Source: Nemopilema nomurai
Taxonomy: Eukaryota > Cnidaria > Scyphozoa > Rhizostomeae > Rhizostomatidae
Direction: 5' to 3'
Assembly (NCBI GenBank): GCA_003864495.1
Contig: ML133401.1
Span: 5,075,189 to 5,139,188, forward strand
Length of the DNA: 64,000 bases
The position numbers and the translations under genes were made by a program. Under the pieces are notes generated by a model. The model was given only the letters and a program-made list of their open reading frames with translations, had not been told where the DNA came from and searched no databases. This document shows, in pieces, positions 61,701 to 64,000 of this stretch; the first letter of the stretch is position 1; each line of letters opens with the position of its first letter.

Positions 61701-64000
61701 GTACAACAACGAGAGGTATGCAGGCGATGTCTCCAAATGCTTCCTATGCGCGGTTGACCACTACAACCACCTTACTGGACAGGTAGCCTGCTTCCACTGC
61801 GGAGGACAAGCCCAGCAGCCTTATCGAGGTCAGCAAAAGTGTCGCTGTAACGGCCTTCACAGAGTTTTCATGGTAAGATTGGATTTCATCGTAATATTTA
61901 TCCTTGTCCTCAGCTACATGTAATGCGCATACCAGCTGTCTTCCGATCCTTGTCTATTAGAGTATATGAAATGCATATTTACAATCCTGATTTTTCTTTG
62001 AAACACTTTAAACCTATAAGTTTTTCTATCAATTAAAGTATATCTGCAAAAAATCTCGGATCAAATTGCTCAAATTTGATCTTCGCACAAGTCCCTTAAA
62101 CGAAAAAAATTGTGTAACGCTATTGTAAATAATCCTACAGATACAGATTGAAAGAATACTCTCACATAGCTTTGGCTTTCACCCTAACGACCCAACAATG
62201 TTTTCGGTGAAAAGCGTGTTGCACCCTCAAGGGAAATGAGACCCAGGATCTTTAGGTCACAAAAATCTCACGGAGCTCCAACTAAGTTTTGCAAGGATTG
62301 TAGTTAGTCTTTTTTGTGCCTTATTTTGTCATGACTTCCACTTTTGAATGTTTTTGCAGCCGAGTGATAAAACGTGCGAATGCGAAAAGGGATATCAGGT
62401 GTTGTCCGGCAGGAAGCAGGATTGTGTCCGGAAGTTTTATCCACTTTGTCCGGAGTTAACTAGCAGAACTCAAAACGGACAGTGCTTTACGGAGAAGCAA
62501 TGGGAAGAGTACTGCAAGGCTAAGGTAGGCCATTTTGAGAAAGTTCTGGCTCGTTGTTATAAGCTGCTGTACTAAAGGAAGTCGTTGTATGGTTGTGTTG
62601 AGTGATAAATTGTAAATTAAAAATGAAGTTGGTTAGAGAGTATGAAGTAAGGAAGGCTGCCACATATAGCACAGAAGCAGTTTGTCTTGTTGATAGATGC
62701 TTGCTTCCATTTTGATTGTCAAGCATGCTCATTATAAAAGAACTGGGGAGAATGCGGAGCTATGGCGAGTAGAAGGTGTGGCTACGAGATCGCTTCTCAA
62801 TGTAGGGAATTCTCTTGAATTTGTGATGGATCCAGTGTCAAGATTGTGATCAATAGTGAAGATGATGTTTTTATACAAAGTGTAAATGGAGATAAAAGAA
62901 AAATGCTTGTGACTTATACAGATGTTTATGTTTAGTGCTTTAACTCATTTGCTAGGCCATTTTAGCCGTAACATAATATGGAAGGATAAGTTACCATTTA
63001 TTATTGGAGGCTAATTTGCATTGCATTAGTGGTCTCGCTGTTGATGCTGTTGATAGTGCTCAAGTGTATGGAAAGTAGAGCGGTACTTTGCTCGCTCTCT
63101 AGAATTATAAATCATTTCAAACATGTCTAAAATTGTTCATCAACATCTGATCTCAACAGGTCTGCAAGAATTCAGAGTACCTTGGCTACGACCGGCAGCT
63201 CGGGTTGTGCAAATGCGTGGTATGTAGATTGCCATTTCTGTGAATCATGAACGAGTTCCTTTCAGGAGTAGATACAATGCCCGCCAAAAGTAGTTGGAAC
63301 ACCGAGATTGTACTCGTAATAAATGCATATTTTCACTTCATTTCCCTATTTAAAGCAGACAGAACCCCCTCCCCCCTTAAACAATGTTGTGAAGGTAGGT
63401 GAACATGTCGCTAAACATGGGTTACACAATTTGCGCTCCGACATACATTTGTTGTCATTTTCCAGTCGGAAACCAACATTGTATATGGTGGAGGGGAGAC
63501 GTTTAGTAGGAAAGATGATTGGACTGTTCCAACACTTTTGGCGGGCATCGAAAAGCAATTTGGCTGTCGTTTCAGGAGTAGATAGATTTATTTTGTTACT
63601 GATGTACCCGTGTTATTATAGAGCTTAACACTTCAGCAATTGGTAGAAAAAAGGACAGTCTTAACTTAATGTTGCTCCACGTTCTTGAAATGTATCATCA
63701 GAACCTCGAAGTTGAGAAATGTAGTTTTAAAGAATATTATGGAACAAACTGATTCTGAGTGCCTTCTGGCAGTTCACAAGGACCACGTGGATCAAGAAGC
63801 GAATACTAAGTAGGTAGGCAAGTTGCAAGTTATTAACAATTTGTGTGACTTCTGTTGACATGAGCATTATTCTTCTCGCTTTCAGGTGGAAGATCTTGAC
63901 AAGGTTTGTGGCAAGAGTTGTCGCCAGAAGAACAAGAAGCGTCTGCAGTATGTGTGCTCATCGCCTCCAAAGCTACGACTTACTGGAGCAAACAATTTAA
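28631..64000 (+). CDS. Giant secreted GCC2/GCC3 (ephrin-receptor-like) cysteine-rich repeat protein (gene 2, 3' end outside window)
   Basis: Forty-five exons are visible, about 17.4 kb of coding sequence for about 5,790 residues, with no stop. A signal peptide is followed by near-continuous cysteine-rich modules of the Pfam GCC2_GCC3/Ephrin_rec_like type. The unit is roughly C-P-x-G-x-Y-x-x-x-T-G, then 6-12 residues, C-x-x-C-x-x-G-x-Y-C, then P-x-G-x-C-x-x-G-Y-Y-C-P-x-G. No transmembrane helix appears in the visible part. N-x-S/T sequons are very frequent (N-x-T-G turns), so the product is probably a heavily glycosylated extracellular, matrix or surface protein. Introns range from about 128 bp to 1.4 kb and exon junctions are consistent in phase, except that single-base indels break the frame in exons 15, 19, 22 and 24. 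Such giant proteins are known as uncharacterised predictions in invertebrate genomes; their function is unknown to me. Confidence 0.85.
29202..29283 (+). CDS. Gene 2 exon 2: first GCC module
   Basis: S-T-S-S-C-T-P-G-K-F-Y, N-G-T-W and C-Y-D-C-P-P-G-H-Y: the first C..C-x-x-C-P-x-G unit, directly after the signal peptide. Ends in phase 2. Confidence 0.85.
30704..30791 (+). CDS. Gene 2 exon 3: GCC module
   Basis: Y-C-P-G-D-K-N-T-S-V-P-C-P-L-G-Y-Y-N pattern with an N-L-T sequon. Bounded by TTTTTTAG and GGTATGT. It follows the 1.4-kb intron 2, which shows no other exon. Confidence 0.8.
31204..31456 (+). CDS. Gene 2 exon 4: GCC modules
   Basis: Opens PCPAGFYCPN and continues with C-P-L-G-F-Y, C-P-E-G-F-S-C, C-P-V-G-Y-Y and PCPAGHKC units. 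The donor GTTAGA is weak, but the phase agrees with exon 5. Confidence 0.8.
31861..32113 (+). CDS. Gene 2 exon 5: GCC modules
   Basis: C-T-E-C-P-L-G-H-K-C-P, C-P-D-G-Y-Y, C-E-A-G-R-S-C and C-P-R-G-Y-Y units. Same length as exon 4 (253 nt), which suggests duplication of an exon-sized block. Confidence 0.85.
32451..32654 (+). CDS. Gene 2 exon 6: GCC modules
   Basis: Y-L-P-C-P-N-G-M-S-C, C-T-K-G-Y-Y-S-P and C-A-A-G-Y-Y-C-P units, phase 2 at both ends. Acceptor preceded by a strong T-rich tract. Confidence 0.85.
32994..33118 (+). CDS. Gene 2 exon 7: GCC module
   Basis: C-P-I-G-T-Y-S-L-G-G, then CTACPAGYACPQP. Donor GTTTGT is weak but required for phase 1 into exon 8. Confidence 0.75.
33296..33424 (+). 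CDS. Gene 2 exon 8: GCC module
   Basis: A-T-Y-A-P-Q-Y-S-T-E-C-L-K-C-P-A-G-Y-S-C with an N-N-T sequon, ending T-G-F-Y-Y-S-T-D-S. Acceptor TTTTAG and donor GTGAGT. Confidence 0.82.
33660..34034 (+). CDS. Gene 2 exon 9: GCC modules
   Basis: C-L-V-C-P-D, CPTGKIPSSNGTGC, CRAGYYCSSP, CPVGSKCPTT and CPGGYKCPDP units: four repeats of about 25 residues each in one 375-nt exon. Confidence 0.9.
34593..34764 (+). CDS. Gene 2 exon 10: GCC modules
   Basis: C-I-Q-C-P-A-G-S-A-C-P-N-A-S, CQNGTYSIAGSLIC, C-L-A-G-K-Y-C-P. Donor C|GTACGT, phase 2. Confidence 0.85.
35064..35339 (+). CDS. Gene 2 exon 11: GCC modules
   Basis: C-S-P-G-T-Y-S-P-A-S, CPAGKECTSG, CPAGEFSTGG, CPKGHACPNT and C-Q-P-G-F-Y-A units; G/C at third codon positions becomes more common from about here. 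Confidence 0.88.
35859..35987 (+). CDS. Gene 2 exon 12: GCC module
   Basis: F-Y-C-P-K-T-D-A, C-T-E-G-T-F-S-L-A-N-S-T, CTPCPPGYECPN. Phase 2 at both ends. Confidence 0.85.
36457..36641 (+). CDS. Gene 2 exon 13: GCC modules
   Basis: ACLNGTYSLG, C-T-E-C-Q-P-G-F-R-C-P, C-H-P-G-Q-F-S, CQTCKAGFQCSNP. Acceptor AAATTAG lacks a strong pyrimidine tract, but the phase and repeat pattern are right. Confidence 0.82.
37136..37249 (+). CDS. Gene 2 exon 14: GCC module
   Basis: ECPAGYYSEPGWAAC, CDTGYTCPAGSNSS. The donor GTCGGT is non-consensus after position 2 but is the only one that joins exon 15 in frame. Confidence 0.78.
37458..37542. repeat. Minisatellite, 18 bp x 4.7 (gene 2 intron 14)
   Basis: Unit ACCGG(T/A)TCCCCACTGTTG, four almost perfect copies and a partial fifth. 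The A variant creates GGATCC in each of the later copies. Confidence 0.92.
37624..38755 (+). CDS. Gene 2 exon 15: long GCC array, frame broken at a T-run
   Basis: First of the long exons, with about ten modules such as CVVCAPGFYCPQGS, C-I-D-C-P-V-G-H-Y-C-P-D and CTPCPPGFSCG. The frame runs open to about 38,510 and then switches: the next module resumes as Q-C-T-D-C-T-T-Y-Y-C-P-G-G in the +1 frame after TTTTTT (38509-38514). One extra T explains it, and the exon is one base too long for its downstream phase. It is annotated as a single exon carrying an indel. Confidence 0.85.
38914..39080. repeat. Minisatellite, about 25-28 bp x 6 (gene 2 intron 15)
   Basis: Units read approximately GACTGAAAACTGGAACTATC, then CCTTATGC. 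Six copies differ by one to three bases and by the length of the A-run. They lie wholly inside the 444-bp intron. Confidence 0.9.
39200..39375 (+). CDS. Gene 2 exon 16: GCC modules
   Basis: G-T-Y-M-P-Y-G-Y-N-S-T, CLSCTAGFYCHNATVTP, KCGTGYYTKAGQSVC. Ends on a codon boundary (CAG|GTATGC). Confidence 0.86.
39710..39863 (+). CDS. Gene 2 exon 17: GCC module
   Basis: PCPPGYYCDNETTAD, CTPGKYCGGG, C-S-T-A-H-Y-C-P-A. Donor GTGAGT. First appearance of the G-K-Y-C-G-G variant typical of the downstream array. Confidence 0.86.
40246..40693 (+). CDS. Gene 2 exon 18: GCC modules
   Basis: ATPVEIPCPVGTYNSDENG, CTPGYYCREK, CDKGYYCPTN, CPKATYTD, CTIGSYCREG, CPRGFYCPAN, C-P-I-G-T-Y-G. Frame open throughout. 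An overlapping 173-codon minus-strand frame is a composition shadow. Confidence 0.9.
41034..41667 (+). CDS. Gene 2 exon 19: GCC modules, one-base deletion near 41,080
   Basis: Starts W-Y-C-D-A-Q-G-L-P-N-P and reads to Q-C-D-P. It then continues only in another frame as the family's G-Y-V-C-T-G-G-A, T-P-T-D-G-T-T-G-N-I-C-P and CDPGYYCMK units. A missing base in ACCCGG (41078-41083) accounts for this and for the exon being one base short. From there to 41,667 the frame is clean. Confidence 0.84.
42111..42258 (+). CDS. Gene 2 exon 20: GCC module with TPTDG linker
   Basis: D-C-Q-A-G-H-I-C-F-G-S-A-T-Y, G-T-P-T-D-G-V-S, C-S-P-G-F-Y-C-P-A-G-T, ending P-E-G-T-Y-L split by the intron. Confidence 0.85.
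42782..43005 (+). CDS. Gene 2 exon 21: GCC modules
   Basis: CHLCDNGMYCSETNNT, CSAGYYCKRGNRMPNPN, CYQGHYCPARTTDP. The N-P-N-N-V-T-V-G-G-P-C linker is a variant of the T-P-T-D-G linker. Confidence 0.87.
43131..44015 (+). CDS. Gene 2 exon 22: GCC array with three nearby frame slips
   Basis: The ends are normal (CDVCPAGFECASG at the start, CTPGYYCGLQ at the end), and the exon stays open. Between about 43,285 and 43,390 the translated text loses the repeat pattern. Reading the other frames recovers PPGTFGATPGLALKAQC, then C-S-G-G-K, C-D-A-M and V-T-G-P-C in turn. Three single-base losses (near CCCCC 43285-43289, AAAA 43354-43357 and 43370-43390) would restore it and cancel in phase. Confidence 0.82.
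44365..44954 (+). CDS. Gene 2 exon 23: GCC modules with TPTDG-type linker
   Basis: CDPGYFCSNSS, CPIGSYCPKGS, CKPGQYCPSQ, S-P-T-D-G-A-T-G-N-I-C-P-T-G-A-Y-C-P, CVSCTEGYYCMGWGN, C-P-S-G-T-Y-Q-D. Frame intact. Ends on a codon boundary (AAG|GTAATG). Confidence 0.9.
45083..45325 (+). CDS. Gene 2 exon 24: GCC modules, frame broken at a C-run
   Basis: T-C-P-A-G-Y-F-C-D-A, CPSGHYCPPGTKFAN, then K-C-P. The frame hits TGA at about 45,228, while the family text continues one frame over as C-P-R-G-T-F-N-N-V-T-G and C-T-P-C-P-G-R-Y-Y-C. One missing C in CCCC (45205-45208) explains both the stop and the phase mismatch. Confidence 0.84.
45398..45554. repeat. Tandem duplication, 87-bp period (gene 2 intron 24)
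   Basis: The segment starting GGAAAGTGGAACATAAT at 45398 recurs at 45485 with about 85-90% identity by eye, ending TTAGCTGGGAC each time. Confidence 0.88.
45746..46280 (+). CDS. Gene 2 exon 25: GCC modules
   Basis: Y-Y-C-R-S-G-A-F, CPAGSFNFTNGGPC, CYNCTAGQFCGEL, CWAGYYCPTG, C-W-A-C-P-G-G-K-Y-C. It contains an unusual cysteine cluster, C-T-C-P-T-C-E-C. From here to the window end no frame break is seen. Confidence 0.9.
46638..47434 (+). CDS. Gene 2 exon 26: long GCC array with an extended insert
   Basis: CPIGHYCPGGTAAP, CQPCPAGFYCLVSG, CTQGFYCPAGTG, CQPCPAGKYCALE. It then has a longer cysteine-containing insert (N-I-T-A-C-N-A-T-F-N-E-T-C-P-F) before CPVGHYCPVGT, which recurs in altered form in exons 30, 32/33 and 36. 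Confidence 0.91.
47748..47921 (+). CDS. Gene 2 exon 27: GCC module
   Basis: C-A-A-R-Y-Y-C-R-R-N-A-T-S, N-I-C-P-Q-G-H-Y-C-P-E-G-T, CPAGTFSNQT. Donor GTTGGT is weak; the next exon continues in phase 1. Confidence 0.85.
48070..48324 (+). CDS. Gene 2 exon 28: GCC modules
   Basis: CTNCTAGDYCGSTGLN, CEIGHYCPEGSSSS, CGPGTYCPAGS, CEAGTFQPNST. The G-L-x-x-x-S-G-P-C element after G-D-Y-C-G recurs throughout the later array. Confidence 0.89.
48529..48990 (+). CDS. Gene 2 exon 29: GCC modules
   Basis: Y-Y-C-E-T-A-G-L, CPKGFHCPTGSPRP, CLICPNSFYCLPLNYTG, CPPGYYCPAGTGSDW, CKSCDPGKYCDG. Frame intact across 154 codons. Confidence 0.9.
49342..50580 (+). CDS. Gene 2 exon 30: very long GCC array
   Basis: About 413 codons with some fifteen C-P-x-G or G-Y-Y-C units, e.g. 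CVTCPAGYYCPETT, CRACPQGQYCENYG and CLGGYYCGQKGL. Two acceptors keep frame: 49342 (used here, giving I-G-S-S-L-S-Q-P) and 49315 (nine residues more, with a better pyrimidine tract). I chose the shorter because it matches the linker length in exon 36. Confidence 0.88.
51024..51527 (+). CDS. Gene 2 exon 31: GCC modules
   Basis: T-S-T-P-M-E-G-A-N-A-H-E-C-P-L-G-H-F-C-P, CTLCFGGRYCDIPG, CQEGFYCPNGS, CVNCSAGFYCGENGL. Donor G|GTCAGT after T-G-L-H-C-P-T style text. Confidence 0.9.
51685..52089 (+). CDS. Gene 2 exon 32: GCC modules
   Basis: KTPKQCNPGYFTNTT, CSPCPAGFYCVPINTT, CPSGYYCPPITG, CLDCPGGQFCAALN, D-G-G-Y-Y-C-E-S-G-V-D, ending in the long-linker type V-S-N-C-T-R-G-V-H-T. Confidence 0.9.
52713..53361 (+). 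CDS. Gene 2 exon 33: GCC modules with TPTDGTTGN linker
   Basis: VCPPGKYCPIGS, CKSCPIGYYCYQNTT, CLPCDPGKYCDGYGLG, CPGGKYCAHDEL, then A-T-P-T-D-G-T-T-G-N-I-C-P-R-G-K-Y-C-P. Donor C|GTAAGT in phase 2. Confidence 0.91.
53788..54347 (+). CDS. Gene 2 exon 34: GCC modules
   Basis: CQPCTPGWYCGGEGL, CPPGYHCPFGS, CKTCPTGYFCNATYGP, CPVGYYCPPGTKFAT, C-I-P-C-I-G-K-F-V-C. The C-P-P-G-T-K-F-A-T-E-Y-P-C segment closely resembles parts of exons 15, 24 and 30. Confidence 0.9.
54809..55354 (+). CDS. Gene 2 exon 35: GCC modules
   Basis: CPVGTFRPGYLG, CHNCTGGKYCNTTGL, CPPGHFCVQGTEYP, CPKCQKGFYCATTKL, CVTCPDGYYC. Frame intact, phase 1 at both ends. Confidence 0.9.
55731..56075 (+). CDS. Gene 2 exon 36: GCC modules with long-linker insert
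   Basis: CPMGFYCPSGTGNNW, CLPCEPGKFCARWNMTT, C-D-P-G-Y-Y-C-V-S-G-S-H-T, then T-H-C-P-A-T-F-S-H-L-S-I-G-G-K-C-P-A-G-S-Y-C-P. Confidence 0.9.
56582..57575 (+). CDS. Gene 2 exon 37: long GCC array
   Basis: CPRGTYADVEGLSAC, CLTCPPGYYCLNETS, CLPCEGGKYCEGFGN, CQPRFYCPTGSAQM, CVNCTAGFYCNNTAL, CKTCLAGYYCDNT, ending D-S-C-P-P-R split across the intron. Confidence 0.9.
57846..58141 (+). CDS. Gene 2 exon 38: GCC modules
   Basis: Y-F-C-Q-Q-R-G-L-S-N-P-E-G-L-C-L-P-G-F-F-C-N, CPLGHYCVEGTYLP, C-T-P-C-S-P-G-K-W-C-D, ending F-I-C-V-L-G. Confidence 0.88.
58551..59873 (+). CDS. Gene 2 exon 39: longest GCC array exon
   Basis: At 1,323 nt this is the longest exon, with about seventeen C-P-x-G or G-Y-Y-C units, e.g. 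CPVGHYCTAGA, CLACPPGKFCNDTGL, CAPCDPGHFCEIPGLN and CRSCIPGHYCQRG. Sequons are dense (N-G-T, N-K-T, N-A-T, N-I-S). Frame intact across 441 codons. Confidence 0.92.
60086..60496 (+). CDS. Gene 2 exon 40: GCC modules
   Basis: CPVGHYCEEGVLVP, C-I-T-C-P-P-G-N-Y-C-P, CSNGSFCFNGSAQP, CAAGFYCPEAK, CPKGHYCEGGDTC. Last exon of the dense array. Confidence 0.9.
61048..61182 (+). CDS. Gene 2 exon 41: final GCC module
   Basis: A charged lead (Y-R-E-R-E-S-A-L-R-Q) and CEICKPGFYGNMS, CLRCRAGVICLEG. Acceptor TCAAAAG is poor and donor GTTGGT is weak, but both phases match the neighbours. Confidence 0.75.
61571..61872 (+). CDS. Gene 2 exon 42: transition out of the GCC array
   Basis: Begins with CPPGYYCQSGSVLP, a last ordinary unit, then departs: C-F-L-C-A-V-D-H-Y-N-H-L-T-G, C-F-H-C-G-G-Q-A, K-C-R-C-N-G-L-H-R-V-F-M. 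Ends on a codon boundary. Confidence 0.88.
62360..62524 (+). CDS. Gene 2 exon 43: cysteine-rich C-terminal region
   Basis: PSDKTCECEKGYQVLSG, then C-P-E-L-T-S-R and Y-C-K-A-K. C-x-C-x-x-G-Y resembles EGF- or TNFR-like spacing, but the domain is incomplete and I do not name it. Phase 0 at both ends. Confidence 0.83.
63160..63219 (+). CDS. Gene 2 exon 44: cysteine-rich C-terminal region
   Basis: Twenty codons, V-C-K-N-S-E-Y-L-G-Y-D-R-Q-L-G and C-K-C-V, repeating the C-x-C pattern of exon 43. AACAG acceptor, GTATGT donor, phase 0. Confidence 0.75.
63260..63274. repeat. 15-bp direct repeat, left copy, flanking inverted-repeat element 2
   Basis: TTTCAGGAGTAGATA abuts the left end of element copy 2 and recurs perfectly at 63,570-63,584, 19 bp beyond its right end. 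Confidence 0.8.
63275..63550. mobile_element. Non-autonomous inverted-repeat element, copy 2 (gene 2 intron 44)
   Basis: A 276-bp copy in reverse orientation to the one at 226-502, same terminal inverted repeats (one end has CG for TG). Its presence in an intron whose flanking exons splice in phase shows the insertion is tolerated. A frame open in both copies differs mainly at amino-acid-changing sites, so I do not call it coding. Confidence 0.78.
63570..63584. repeat. 15-bp direct repeat, right copy
   Basis: Perfect second copy of TTTCAGGAGTAGATA. The 19 bp between it and the element end (63,551-63,569) may belong to a longer version of the element or be filler made at insertion. Confidence 0.8.
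63886..64000 (+). CDS. Gene 2 exon 45 (partial): basic cysteine-containing region
   Basis: V-E-D-L-D-K-V-C-G-K-S-C-R-Q-K-N-K-K-R, then Y-V-C-S-S-P-P-K and on to the last base. Strongly basic, unlike the acidic to neutral array. The acceptor TTTCAG is good; no stop or donor appears before the window ends. Confidence 0.8.
   Translation, partial: MEDLDKVCGKSCRQKNKKRLQYVCSSPPKLRLTGANNL

Noticed and set aside
1..64000. CRISPR arrays, tRNA or rRNA genes, operons
   Set aside because: The tandem repeats lack spacers of unique sequence, no cloverleaf with A and B boxes was found, and the genes are spliced and eukaryotic.

Overview
The window is animal (metazoan) genomic DNA. It has long AT-rich introns, GT-AG splice sites and two multi-exon genes for cell-surface or secreted proteins, both on the + strand. 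I see no bacterial, viral or organellar genes. The domain content (a 5-Ig/2-FnIII adhesion receptor, then a giant protein of cysteine-rich GCC2/GCC3 'ephrin-receptor-like' repeats) and the gene density would suit an anthozoan cnidarian such as a coral or anemone. That placement is inference; no diagnostic marker is present.

Layout. Positions 1-10,390 hold no recognisable gene: a 277-bp inverted-repeat element (226-502), one diverged tandem repeat (8932-9124) and otherwise unassigned AT-rich sequence. Gene 1 (coding 10,961-24,809, 11 exons, 1,334 residues) encodes a signal peptide, five Ig domains, two FnIII domains, one transmembrane helix and a 591-residue cytoplasmic tail ending in a PDZ-ligand-like W-L-V. 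This is the NCAM/Fasciclin-II domain order. Every extracellular exon boundary is phase 1. From 24,810 to 28,630 come the 3' UTR and an intergenic spacer, which contains a 210-bp palindromic element with three AP-1-like sites.

Gene 2 (28,631 to beyond 64,000) has 45 visible exons encoding about 5,790 residues and no stop codon: a signal peptide, then a very long array of cysteine-rich C-x-P-G-x-Y / C-x-x-C-x-x-G-x-Y-C modules, then (from 61.6 kb) a cysteine-rich region that leaves the repeat pattern and runs off the window. I derived the exon set by following the repeat pattern and requiring splice phases to agree. All phases agree except across four exons between 38.5 and 45.2 kb, where six single-base indels break the frame, at least three of them in homopolymers. 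These look like assembly errors or a damaged allele.

The genes lie head to tail, about 3.8 kb apart between coding regions. Both products enter the secretory pathway and carry many N-glycosylation sequons, but nothing in the sequence shows that they work together. A second copy of the 277-bp element lies inverted in intron 44 of gene 2 (63,275-63,550), about 95% identical by eye. Several introns carry small minisatellites.
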